NCBI GenBank assembly: GCA_902574205.1
Contig: CACGMS010000011.1
Coordinates: 1 to 37,898, forward strand
Reading direction: 5' to 3'
Length of the DNA stretch: 37,898 nt
Origin: an uncultured Candidatus Hydrogenedens sp.
Lineage (GTDB): Bacteria; Myxococcota; UBA4151
Every line of letters starts with the position of its first letter. Position 1 is the stretch's first letter. The translations under genes were made by a program, and so were the position numbers. Of the stretch, positions 27,956 through 35,992 are shown in pieces. The notes under the pieces were generated by a model that was given only the letters and a program-made list of their open reading frames with translations, searched no databases and was not told the DNA's origin.

Positions 27956-28108
27956 ATGAGTGATAAATCAAACAAATTAAAGGGCGTTCAAGAGAACAAA
28001 GACGTTCGTAAACCATACATCAAGCCACATATCGTTGGAGAAGAAATAGTTGTTCAAGATGTCCTCGCTACGACGCCAGTCGCTGGTCAGCCTGAAATTT
28101 TTTGCTGA
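27956..28108 (+). CDS. 50-aa candidate modified-peptide (RiPP-like) precursor, not in the supplied ORF track
   Basis: Translation MSDKSNKLKGVQENKDVRKPYIKPHIVGEEIVVQDVLATTPVAGQPEIFC*. AGGA SD overlaps the upstream stop (TTAGGATAAATCAATG), 9-nt gap; YxxP motif as in RRE-bound leaders; flanked by PqqD, HprK-like, radical SAM and S26 peptidase genes. Confidence 0.75.
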   Translation: MSDKSNKLKGVQENKDVRKPYIKPHIVGEEIVVQDVLATTPVAGQPEIFC

Positions 28109-28916
28109 GGACCAACCTTTTCTCGTTGGTGATTTGAGCCTTCGGCTTCGGCTTTTGGGAGCGGACGAGGACTCGGTTGCAGACGCCCAGCTGTGGTTGG
28201 ATGATTACCAATCAACTGATGGTGGTGAACACGACTGGCTGATTGAGACATCGATTTGTGAGCAAGCGTCTGGATTGTATGGTAAACAGTGGCAAACGGG
28301 CGGTATTCAGTTAGATAATTTAGTCATTGATCACAGCGAGAAAAGAGTAAGCTTTAACGTACTAGAAAGTATGTACCGGCTGGGTCGTTGGGGGGTTCCC
28401 TTTGCCTTTCATTATAGTGTTTTGGGTGGTTTAGTAGCGATTTGCAGAGGTCAGAGTCAAAGGCGTGTCGTGCATGCCGCGGCGGTGGCTTTGAACGAGG
28501 ATGAAGCCATTATGATTACCGGCCCGAGCGGCGCAGGGAAATCATCGTTGAGTCGAGTACTGGGCCCTAAACAACTTGGGGATGAAGTGATTTTAACCTC
28601 GGTCGAAGATGATGGAATTTATGTTGCTGGAACGCCGGTTCCGGGTGAGCTTCGAGCCGTTGATACGCGTAAACGAAAGCTTCGAGCGATTCTTATTCCG
28701 GGTGTTCAAAACTCCGATCAGATGATGCTGCGTCAACTCAAAGGGGCGGAGGCGCCAAGCCGCCTTGTGCACACGACCGTTCGACTCCAAGGCGATGATT
28801 TCAACCCTGATTTAGAATGGTTTGACGCGGTATTGAGCGCAACACCTATGTACGAAGTGAGTTGGTCGAAAATGAGGGATTTTCCGCGCCGTCTACTCGG
28901 TGAGGTGTTGGCGTGA
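28050..28916 (+). CDS. HprK-related (HPr kinase-like) P-loop kinase
   Basis: VVHAAAVALNEDEAIMITGPSGAGKSSLSRVLG (Walker A), LTSVEDDGIYVAGTPVPGEL. TTG 28050 (SD GGAGAAG at 28037) or ATG 28059 start; overlaps the peptide ORF out of frame. Confidence 0.85.
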   Translation: MFKMSSLRRQSLVSLKFFAEDQPFLVGDLSLRLRLLGADEDSVADAQLWLDDYQSTDGGEHDWLIETSICEQASGLYGKQWQTGGIQLDNLVIDHSEKRVSFNVLESMYRLGRWGVPFAFHYSVLGGLVAICRGQSQRRVVHAAAVALNEDEAIMITGPSGAGKSSLSRVLGPKQLGDEVILTSVEDDGIYVAGTPVPGELRAVDTRKRKLRAILIPGVQNSDQMMLRQLKGAEAPSRLVHTTVRLQGDDFNPDLEWFDAVLSATPMYEVSWSKMRDFPRRLLGEVLA

Positions 28917-29974
28917 CACACGTGAAGCCACCTCGATTAAGTGCGCTGAGTATCATGGTGACCGATCGTTGCGATCAGGCCTGCTCCTTTTGTTATTCAA
29001 AGTACAAACCAAGGACCGAACTCAGTTTTGAAAAGATTGTTTCTGTCCTTGATCAAGCAGCCGACTTAGGCGCTGTGTGGTTAGTTGTCACTGGAGGTGA
29101 TCCGTACCGAAGGCGTGATTTGCATGCGATTTTGCAAGCGGCTCAAGAGCGCCGGTTTGCGGTGACGCTCAAGACACATGGTATGCATATTGATCAAGAC
29201 GAAGCGCAGCGATTATCTGATCTCGGTGTGCAGCGCGTGGATTTGAGTGTACACAGTCGTGATCCGCAAAAACATGACGCCGTGACCCGTGTTCCCGGCT
29301 CGCACCGTCGAACAATTGCGGCGTTAGAGGCTCTAAAAAACGTCGGCATTAGGGTGAAATCATCGTTGGTGGTGACGTCAAATAATGTCGAGGATGTCCC
29401 TGAAACCTTATCGATGTTGGTCGAGAAATCAGCCGTGAATGTTGGATTTTCAATGGGGCCTTCATTGACGGGATCTTTGGATCCACAAAAGCAACAAGCA
29501 CAGGGTGAAGCACTCATCCGCGCCCGCATGGCGGTGCTCAATCATGGGCCGCATTCAGGATGCGTTCCTGAAAGTTATCCGCGACCCGGTGATCAAGACG
29601 TGCCTTGTCAAGCCGGTCGAGGATTGGCTGCAATTTTACCCGATGGTAATGTGACGCCTTGCGAGGTTTTCCCGCTTATATTGGGTAATATTCATGAAGA
29701 GAGTTTAGCCAGTATATGGTCCGGTCAAGCGGTCCAGCCGCTTCGGGACTCGAGTTACAAAGACCATAAAGAATGCAGTGGTTGTGAAGCGCAAGGATAC
29801 TGTAAGTTCTGTCCCGGTTACTCGTACAGTGAACGCGGTGACTGGCGAAAAGCTTCTCGTTCGCATTGTATCCCTGCTTATGCGCTCAAAGAAGCCGTTC
29901 GACGGATCCAAGTGGAAAAGACCAAAGGCGATAAAGAAGTCAATCAACCCGCTGCGGTCTCTCGGTCGGCATAG
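28913..29974 (+). CDS. Radical SAM/SPASM peptide-maturase-like protein
   Basis: CX3CX2C (CDQACSFC), VTGGDPYRRRDL; SPASM-type C-terminal cysteines (CVPESYPRPGDQDVPCQAGRGLAAILPDGNVTPCEVFPLILGNI..CSGCEAQGYCKFCPGY..SHC). Confidence 0.92.
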   Translation: MTHVKPPRLSALSIMVTDRCDQACSFCYSKYKPRTELSFEKIVSVLDQAADLGAVWLVVTGGDPYRRRDLHAILQAAQERRFAVTLKTHGMHIDQDEAQRLSDLGVQRVDLSVHSRDPQKHDAVTRVPGSHRRTIAALEALKNVGIRVKSSLVVTSNNVEDVPETLSMLVEKSAVNVGFSMGPSLTGSLDPQKQQAQGEALIRARMAVLNHGPHSGCVPESYPRPGDQDVPCQAGRGLAAILPDGNVTPCEVFPLILGNIHEESLASIWSGQAVQPLRDSSYKDHKECSGCEAQGYCKFCPGYSYSERGDWRKASRSHCIPAYALKEAVRRIQVEKTKGDKEVNQPAAVSRSA

Positions 29975-29976
29975 CC

Positions 29977-30366
29977 TTGAGTGTGATTTATCGAGTGCGA
30001 GGATACTCGATGTTTCCGACACTTTTACCCGGCGATCATTTAATTATTGTTGCGAATACAGAGGTCAGGATTGACGATATTGTTGTCTTTGACCGTCCGA
30101 ACATGCCGTCTGCTGTGCATCGAGTAATCGAAATTAGCGGCGATGAGTTGCATACGCGAGGCGATACATCAGCAATTGCTGATGGCTGGATTCATCGACG
30201 CGAAGTGACGGGTACGGTCGTTGGCGTTCATCGGTTTGGCCTGCGCATGCCTTTGATACCTTGGCGCTTGGTGCGTTGGCTGAGTTACATTACTCGACCA
30301 TTACTTTGGCGTTATTATTGGCTGGTTGCCTCGGTAAAGAGGTTTCTCGCTAAAGCTCATCGCTAA
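29977..30366 (+). CDS. S26 signal-peptidase-like protein (SipW/ER-type, candidate Ser-His catalysis)
   Basis: RVRGYSMFPTLLPGDHLII..DDIVVFDRP..AVHRVIEISGDELHTRGDTSAIADGWI; no strong N-terminal TM. TTG 29977 or GTG 29983 start. Confidence 0.82.
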   Translation: MSVIYRVRGYSMFPTLLPGDHLIIVANTEVRIDDIVVFDRPNMPSAVHRVIEISGDELHTRGDTSAIADGWIHRREVTGTVVGVHRFGLRMPLIPWRLVRWLSYITRPLLWRYYWLVASVKRFLAKAHR

Positions 30367-32794
30367 GACCGACGGACTCGCTTTGTTGCGGGGCGCGCAG
30401 GCGCGCTTTGGGCACGGTTCCAGCGATAAAGGGTACGCGTACACCTTTACCGGGTTCCCCAGTTTTAGGGTTGATGTCGGCGAACTCAACACCTTTGGGT
30501 ATTTTAAAGCGCCCTGGTTCTAAATCGGCGATGGCTTGTTTGGTGTAATCGCGCCAGATTGGCGCCGCCGTTCGACCACCCGTCTCTGAGCGACCAAGTG
30601 GCCGGTCATTATGATCAAAACCGATCCAGACGCCGCTGACTAAACGCGGTGTATAACCGACAAACCAGGCGTCGTGACTGTCGTTGGTCGTCCCCGTTTT
30701 TCCTGCAACCGGGACGCCATCAATGCGCGCTCGTGTGGCGGTGCCTCGATCAACCACTTGCTGCAGTAAGTAGGTCATTACATACGCCAGTGCCGGTGAG
30801 ATGGTTGGCTCGCTCAAGCCGTCGACCTCACGGACTAAGCGATCGGCACGATCTTCTCGGCTAGCCCAGACGTCGCGGTAGTCCGCTTGGTCTCGCAGGA
30901 CGGTGCCTTCGGCGTCGGTAATACGGGTGATAAAGCGCGATCTCGGCGTCCGTCCACGCCGTGCAAAGAGACTGTAGACCTGAATCAATTCCCAAGGGAT
31001 CACGCAATGACTACCCAGAGCAATCGAGGCGTCTACGTTAAGCTTTTGTTTGATACCCAGTGTGCCCGCCCATTCGACGACCTTTTTAGCCCCAACTCGC
31101 TCGAACAAATCAATGGTGGGTAAGTTCATGGATCGCATGAGCGCAGTGCGTAACGGCACATCCATACTGTAACTGGAGTCGTAGTTGTTGGGTTTCCAGC
31201 GCACACCCGTGTCCCAATCATGGCGCACGATCGGTGTGTCGCTCAGGAGGGTGGCTGGGGTGACCACCTCGACGGGTGCACCTCGACGAATTCGACCGCC
31301 CATTTCTAGGCCAGCTGAATAGATAATCGGTTTGAATGATGAGCCGGGTTGGCGACAGGCTTGAAAAGCACGATTAAACTGACTGCGGTCAAAGTCATAT
31401 CCACCGACCATCGCAACCACGTAATCGGTTTCAATATCTTGGCTAACCAGCGCGCCTTCAACGACCGGGTCCTGGATAATGCGCGCCACCACTTTCCCTT
31501 TTTCTTCACGTAAGATGACACGCAAAATATCACCTGGGTTTAGGACCTTTGCCATGTCGGTTGGATAGTCTGATTTAGACAGGGCGTTGCGCCGAGCCGT
31601 TCGCATCCAGCGGTGTTCTTTGAGTAAAATAGGGTAGCGCTCAGTACCGACGAGAACGGTCGCATAACGCCGAGCAACACGCTCAACCACGGCAATGTAT
31701 TCTTGGTTAACCTTAGCTGTTTCTGAACCTAATTTGACCTCTTGAAAGGCACGTGCTGCGGCTTCGATTTGATTCGCTGCAACACGGTCGATGGGCCCCC
31801 AGTAGCCCATTCGTCGATCCAGTCGATCCAAACCAGTTTTAAGTGCTGAACGTGCGGCGCGCTGACGCGAAACATCGATGGTCGTTTCAATTAGCCAGCC
31901 ACCCTGCTTGAGGACAAGGTCTTCACCAAATTCTTCGACAAGGTCTCGGCGGACATGCTCAGTAAAATAAGGAGCCACATCGGCGAATAAATTCTCTTTG
32001 CTTTGTACCTTTTGCTCGGCGCGTTCAGCTTTGGCAGCCTTCATTTCATCCACCGAGATATAGCCTTCTTCGACCATCCGTCTGAGCACATACGCTTGTT
32101 TTGTGCGCGCCGCCTTCGGGTTTTTGATCGGCGAGTACCTCGAGGGCGCAGGGGGGAGTCCTGCGAGCAAGCTCATCTCCCCAAGGCTTAGGTCTTCAAC
32201 GTTTTTAGCAAAGTAACTCTCAGCCGCTGCTTGGACGCCATAAACCCCGGCGCCCAGATAAATCTCATTGAGATACAGATACAAAATGTCTTCTTTGCTG
32301 AGCGTGTATTCGAGTCTGCGAGCCAGTATAGCTTCACGTATTTTTCGACCCAATCCACGCTCAGTCCCTTTGGCATAACCGATTTTTCGCACCAGCATTT
32401 GTTTGGCGAGCTGCTGCGTGATCGTTGACGCACCTTGCCGCACACGCCCAGCGCGCAAGTTGACCATAGCGGCGCGCAAAACCCCCTTGGGATCAATTCC
32501 GTCGTGCTCAAAGAAGTTGGTGTCTTCTGCCGCGAGAAAGGCTTGAATTAGTTGTCGGGGAATTCGGCGATAGGGGACGACGATTCGACGCTGCTGAGCG
32601 AACTCGCCAATGATCGAGCCATCGGCCGCGACAAATCGAGTAATTGCGGGCGGGTCGTATTGACTCGCATCGTCAACGACTGGAAGGCCTTCTCGGTAGG
32701 TCTGATAGAGCCCGAGCGCGAACATGCCACCGGCAATGGTAATCGCCGGTACAAGTGCAAGTACAGCGCGTATGCCGAGCCCGACAAACCGCAT
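30350..32794 (-). CDS. mrcA: Penicillin-binding protein 1A (glycosyltransferase/transpeptidase)
   Basis: EDTNFFEHDGIDPKGVLRAAMVNLRAGRVRQGASTITQQLAKQML (GT51); QPGSSFKPIIYSAGLE, GKTGTTNDSHDAWFVGYTP (transpeptidase). Confidence 0.95.
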   Translation of the reverse strand: MRFVGLGIRAVLALVPAITIAGGMFALGLYQTYREGLPVVDDASQYDPPAITRFVAADGSIIGEFAQQRRIVVPYRRIPRQLIQAFLAAEDTNFFEHDGIDPKGVLRAAMVNLRAGRVRQGASTITQQLAKQMLVRKIGYAKGTERGLGRKIREAILARRLEYTLSKEDILYLYLNEIYLGAGVYGVQAAAESYFAKNVEDLSLGEMSLLAGLPPAPSRYSPIKNPKAARTKQAYVLRRMVEEGYISVDEMKAAKAERAEQKVQSKENLFADVAPYFTEHVRRDLVEEFGEDLVLKQGGWLIETTIDVSRQRAARSALKTGLDRLDRRMGYWGPIDRVAANQIEAAARAFQEVKLGSETAKVNQEYIAVVERVARRYATVLVGTERYPILLKEHRWMRTARRNALSKSDYPTDMAKVLNPGDILRVILREEKGKVVARIIQDPVVEGALVSQDIETDYVVAMVGGYDFDRSQFNRAFQACRQPGSSFKPIIYSAGLEMGGRIRRGAPVEVVTPATLLSDTPIVRHDWDTGVRWKPNNYDSSYSMDVPLRTALMRSMNLPTIDLFERVGAKKVVEWAGTLGIKQKLNVDASIALGSHCVIPWELIQVYSLFARRGRTPRSRFITRITDAEGTVLRDQADYRDVWASREDRADRLVREVDGLSEPTISPALAYVMTYLLQQVVDRGTATRARIDGVPVAGKTGTTNDSHDAWFVGYTPRLVSGVWIGFDHNDRPLGRSETGGRTAAPIWRDYTKQAIADLEPGRFKIPKGVEFADINPKTGEPGKGVRVPFIAGTVPKARLRAPQQSESVGLSDEL

Positions 32795-32797
32795 GGC

Positions 32798-33436
32798 CTA
32801 GTGGAGCCCCGCATCGCGCTCAAAAGCAGCAATTCCGCTGTCAGTTAGTGGGTGGTTGAGCAGCTTTTTGATTACCCCAAAGGGGATGGTGCAGACATCG
32901 GCGCCACGCAGAGCTGCTTGTTTGACATGCTCCGGACTTCGAATCGATGCAGCTAAGATTTCAGTATCGAAACCGTAGTTATCAAAAATGACTCTGAGCT
33001 CTTCGATCAAGTCCATTCCCGATGAACAGACATCATCGAGTCGTCCCAAAAATGGGCTCACGAAGCGCGCCCCAGCGCGTGCACAGAGTAAGGCCTGAAC
33101 AGGCTGGAAAATTAGCGTCATATTAACGTCAATTCCTTGATCTGAAAGCGCTTTACAGGCTTTGAGACCAGCCTCATTGGTTGGCAGTTTCACCACAACG
33201 TTTTTGGCGATCTTTGCCAGCTCAAGTCCTTCGCTGATAAAAGTATCGGCATCGGGACCAAGAGCTTCAGCGCTGACCGGGCCCGGAACGAAACCGCAGA
33301 TGGTTTTGATGGCATCTTCTCGCACTAGACCGGCGCGTTTAATCAACGTTGGATTGGTGGTCACTCCGTCAAGGAGTCCGAGATCTGCAGCTTGGCGAAT
33401 TTCGTCGGCATCTGCTGTATCGATAAAGAATTTCAT
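32798..33436 (-). CDS. Small transaldolase / fructose-6-phosphate aldolase-like protein
   Basis: MKFFIDTADADEIRQAADLGLLDGVTTNPTLIKRAG..NVVVKLPTNEAGLKACKALSDQGIDVNMTLIFQPVQALLCARAGARFVSPFLGRLDD. Confidence 0.93.
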   Translation of the reverse strand: MKFFIDTADADEIRQAADLGLLDGVTTNPTLIKRAGLVREDAIKTICGFVPGPVSAEALGPDADTFISEGLELAKIAKNVVVKLPTNEAGLKACKALSDQGIDVNMTLIFQPVQALLCARAGARFVSPFLGRLDDVCSSGMDLIEELRVIFDNYGFDTEILAASIRSPEHVKQAALRGADVCTIPFGVIKKLLNHPLTDSGIAAFERDAGLH

Positions 33437-33471
33437 GTTCGCTCCATAGTTGGGATTTTCAATAGTTAATT

Positions 33472-34083
33472 TTAGATCGTTGGGCCATGGCCCTGAAGAG
33501 TTTCTAGGGGTTTGGGGTATTGTGCATTAATCTGTGCTGCTTCTTTAGCGAAATCGGCGGCAACAAATTGTTGGTAGCTTGCTGTTGAGCAGAGCGTTGA
33601 TGAGTCCTTCATACGGTCGATAAACAACATCCCGTCTAAATGGTCGAGTTCATGTTGTAGGGTGCCGGCAGTAAGCCCTTCAGCGATCAGTGTAAATGGC
33701 TCGCCTTGCGCTGTATATGCTCGAACTTCGACGTGCGCTGACCGCTCAACCCGGCCGCGTAGGTTGGGTACGGATAAACATCCCTCGATAACTGAAATCG
33801 TTTCATCACTTAGGCTACGCAGTTCGGGATTCACAAGGACCGTCAAAGGAATGGTCGGTTTATAGGGGTAGCGAGGGTTGTCGTTGACTTCAATAATACA
33901 GACCCGTTGAGCAATACCTATTTGTGGCGCCGCTATTCCAGCGCCGTTTCGAGCGCGCATGGTTTGAATTAAATCATCGACTAAATTCGTTAGTTCAGTC
34001 GAATTAAAGGATTTTTGAGGGACCTCGGAACTGAGCGCTCTTAAGCGCGGGTCGCCGAGTTCGAGAACAGTATGTAGCGTCAA
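33472..34083 (-). CDS. def: Peptide deformylase
   Basis: Motifs NGAGIAAPQIG, EGCLSVP, HELDHLDG. Confidence 0.95.
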   Translation of the reverse strand: MTLHTVLELGDPRLRALSSEVPQKSFNSTELTNLVDDLIQTMRARNGAGIAAPQIGIAQRVCIIEVNDNPRYPYKPTIPLTVLVNPELRSLSDETISVIEGCLSVPNLRGRVERSAHVEVRAYTAQGEPFTLIAEGLTAGTLQHELDHLDGMLFIDRMKDSSTLCSTASYQQFVAADFAKEAAQINAQYPKPLETLQGHGPTI

Positions 34084-35156
34084 AGATCCACCCCTATCGC
34101 TTGCTGAACATGGCTAAAGCCATCTCGTTGCAAGGAGCGGTCCAATTCTCGAGCCATGCGCACTGCTAGCCAAGGTCCTTGATAAATAATCGCGCTGTAA
34201 ATCTGCACTGCTGAAGCCCCAAGCCGGATACGTCGATAGACTTCTTCTGCGCTATCAATACCCCCAACTGAGATCAGTGGAACGCGACCATTGAGTTGAC
34301 GCGCCAAGAGGGCTGTGACGTCACGCGAGCGCTGCTGCAGGGGGGCACCACTCAAGCCGCCAGGACCCATCGATTCGATGGTTTGACTCGATGCGCTTAA
34401 CCCTGCTCGAGCGATTGTTGTGTTGGTTGCGATCAATGCATCAAGTTTGGTTTCAACGACGAGTTCAGCAATGGCTTGGAGATCCTCGTCAGCGAGGTCT
34501 GGCGCCACTTTGAGCGCCAGCGGAACGGGTCTTTTTAGCTCGTTAATCGCTTGTTGAACGCCCATGATTAATGGGCGCAATGCATCGAGTTGTTGGAGGT
34601 CGCGTAAGCCCGGTGTGTTTGGGCTTGAGACGTTGATCACCAGATAGTCGACATGAGGACCAAGCGCCGCCACGCTTTGACAATAATCACTCAGTGCGTC
34701 GTCATTAGGGGTGATTTTGGATTTGCCTAAGTTTCCCCCAAGCGGGCAAGGTAGATGGTACCGAGCAAGTGTCTTTGAGGCGCTTTGACAGCCCGGGTTG
34801 TTAAAACCAAACCGATTGATAATGGCTCGATCATTTTTGAGCCGAAAAAGACGTGGTTTTGGGTTTCCTGGCTGAGCGTGGGCGGTGATGGTTCCAATTT
34901 CAATCGCCGCAAAGCCGAACCCGGCAAAGCCGGCTGCGGCGCTTCCGTCTTTATCCAACCCGGCAGCCAGACCGATCGGATGCGCCCACTGACCTCCGAG
35001 GAGTTCTTGTTGGAGCCGACTGCAGTCGGGCATGACAAGCCACCGAATTATTCGACTCAATGGAGCAACGAAACGTGCTAAAAATAGTCCAATATGATGG
35101 GCTTGTTCAGCAGAGAACAAAAACAGGAGGGGGCGAATGACGGCGTACACGCTCAC
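34080..35156 (-). CDS. pyrD: Dihydroorotate dehydrogenase (quinone)
   Basis: PIGLAAGLDKDGSAAAGFAGFGFAAIEIGTITAHAQPGNPKPRLFRL..NRFGFNNPG..VNVSSPNTPGLRDLQ..PLISVGGIDSAEEVYRRIRLGASAVQIYSAIIYQGP. Confidence 0.95.
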   Translation of the reverse strand: MSVYAVIRPLLFLFSAEQAHHIGLFLARFVAPLSRIIRWLVMPDCSRLQQELLGGQWAHPIGLAAGLDKDGSAAAGFAGFGFAAIEIGTITAHAQPGNPKPRLFRLKNDRAIINRFGFNNPGCQSASKTLARYHLPCPLGGNLGKSKITPNDDALSDYCQSVAALGPHVDYLVINVSSPNTPGLRDLQQLDALRPLIMGVQQAINELKRPVPLALKVAPDLADEDLQAIAELVVETKLDALIATNTTIARAGLSASSQTIESMGPGGLSGAPLQQRSRDVTALLARQLNGRVPLISVGGIDSAEEVYRRIRLGASAVQIYSAIIYQGPWLAVRMARELDRSLQRDGFSHVQQAIGVDL

Positions 35157-35162
35157 CCTTTC

Positions 35163-35927
35163 TTAGCGCAGGCAAGTGGCTCGCTTTGCGCCATAGCGCA
35201 TTCGGTAAGGGACATAGATCATACAGCTTTGTTGATGGCAGACCTCTTGGCATACTTCGTAGTTTTTTGTGTGTTGTACGGCCGGTGCCTCACCCGTTTG
35301 TGTATTCACGACACGATCATAAGCTTGGCGGCGATCGGACCGTTCGTCTGCACTATGTAAACTGGTGACTAAACCAGCGGGAACGCCTTTCGCCCAAATC
35401 CCTGCGCCGTTTTTTTGAGCATCGATTTGGAGCGCTACCAAATCGGGTTCGCCGGGTCCTTTGATCGAGAAGATATGCGCAAGCCCCTTTTGGATCAGGG
35501 TACGCTCCAAATCAGGACAATCGACCAGGAGCCGGCCATAACCGCCACCGCCAGGGAGCGTAGCGCATGTCCAGCCGCGTGCAGCGGCGACCTCGCCGGC
35601 GGCTTTGGCGAGTTGATACAATTCGGCATGCGTCCAGTCGCCCCATCGGTGGACCGGGCCATAGGATTCAAGAGCATTAAACCCGGCCAGACGGGCGTTC
35701 TTTCTTTTTCCCGTGAGGGAACGAAGACTGAACGTATCGCCGTCACCCCAGCGAACGGTAACCACGCGCCCGTCAAGTAAGATTTGACCAGGTTTTGGAA
35801 CGGGTCGAACAGGCTTTTTTATCGCTGTATCAAGAGGTTCATTTGCGTCGACATCAAGACTTGGCGGCGTACTCGCACAGGCGATGATTAAGGTGCACAA
35901 CGCTGCAGCCAGTGGTGGTCGTCGCAT
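35163..35927 (-). CDS. Staphylococcal-nuclease-fold (SNase-like) lipoprotein
   Basis: MRRPPLAAALCTLIIACAST lipobox; GQILLDGRVVTVRWGDGDTFSLRSLTGKRKNARLAGFNALESYGP..GGYGRLLVDCPDLERTLIQKGLAH..NGAGIW. ORF is open to 36224 but the lipoprotein start at 35927 is preferred. Confidence 0.75.
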   Translation of the reverse strand: MRRPPLAAALCTLIIACASTPPSLDVDANEPLDTAIKKPVRPVPKPGQILLDGRVVTVRWGDGDTFSLRSLTGKRKNARLAGFNALESYGPVHRWGDWTHAELYQLAKAAGEVAAARGWTCATLPGGGGYGRLLVDCPDLERTLIQKGLAHIFSIKGPGEPDLVALQIDAQKNGAGIWAKGVPAGLVTSLHSADERSDRRQAYDRVVNTQTGEAPAVQHTKNYEVCQEVCHQQSCMIYVPYRMRYGAKRATCLR

Positions 35928-35992
35928 CAGGAGACTCTCCTTAAATCGGCGGCAACCTTGCGCGACCTTCGACGGTTTGAAAAGCGTGAGCG

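Noticed and set aside
28094-28110. Possible programmed frameshift (A3T6 run) fusing the 50-aa peptide to the HprK-like protein
   Set aside because: The run is not in the phase of a canonical -1 slippery heptamer for the peptide frame; a +1 slip at TTT-TGC is conceivable but HprK has its own SD and start codons, so simple overlap is more economical.
20886-30366. Lasso peptide cluster
   Set aside because: RRE, HprK-like kinase and YxxP leader are reminiscent, but no lasso cyclase (asparagine-synthetase-like) or transglutaminase-like B2 protease is encoded here.
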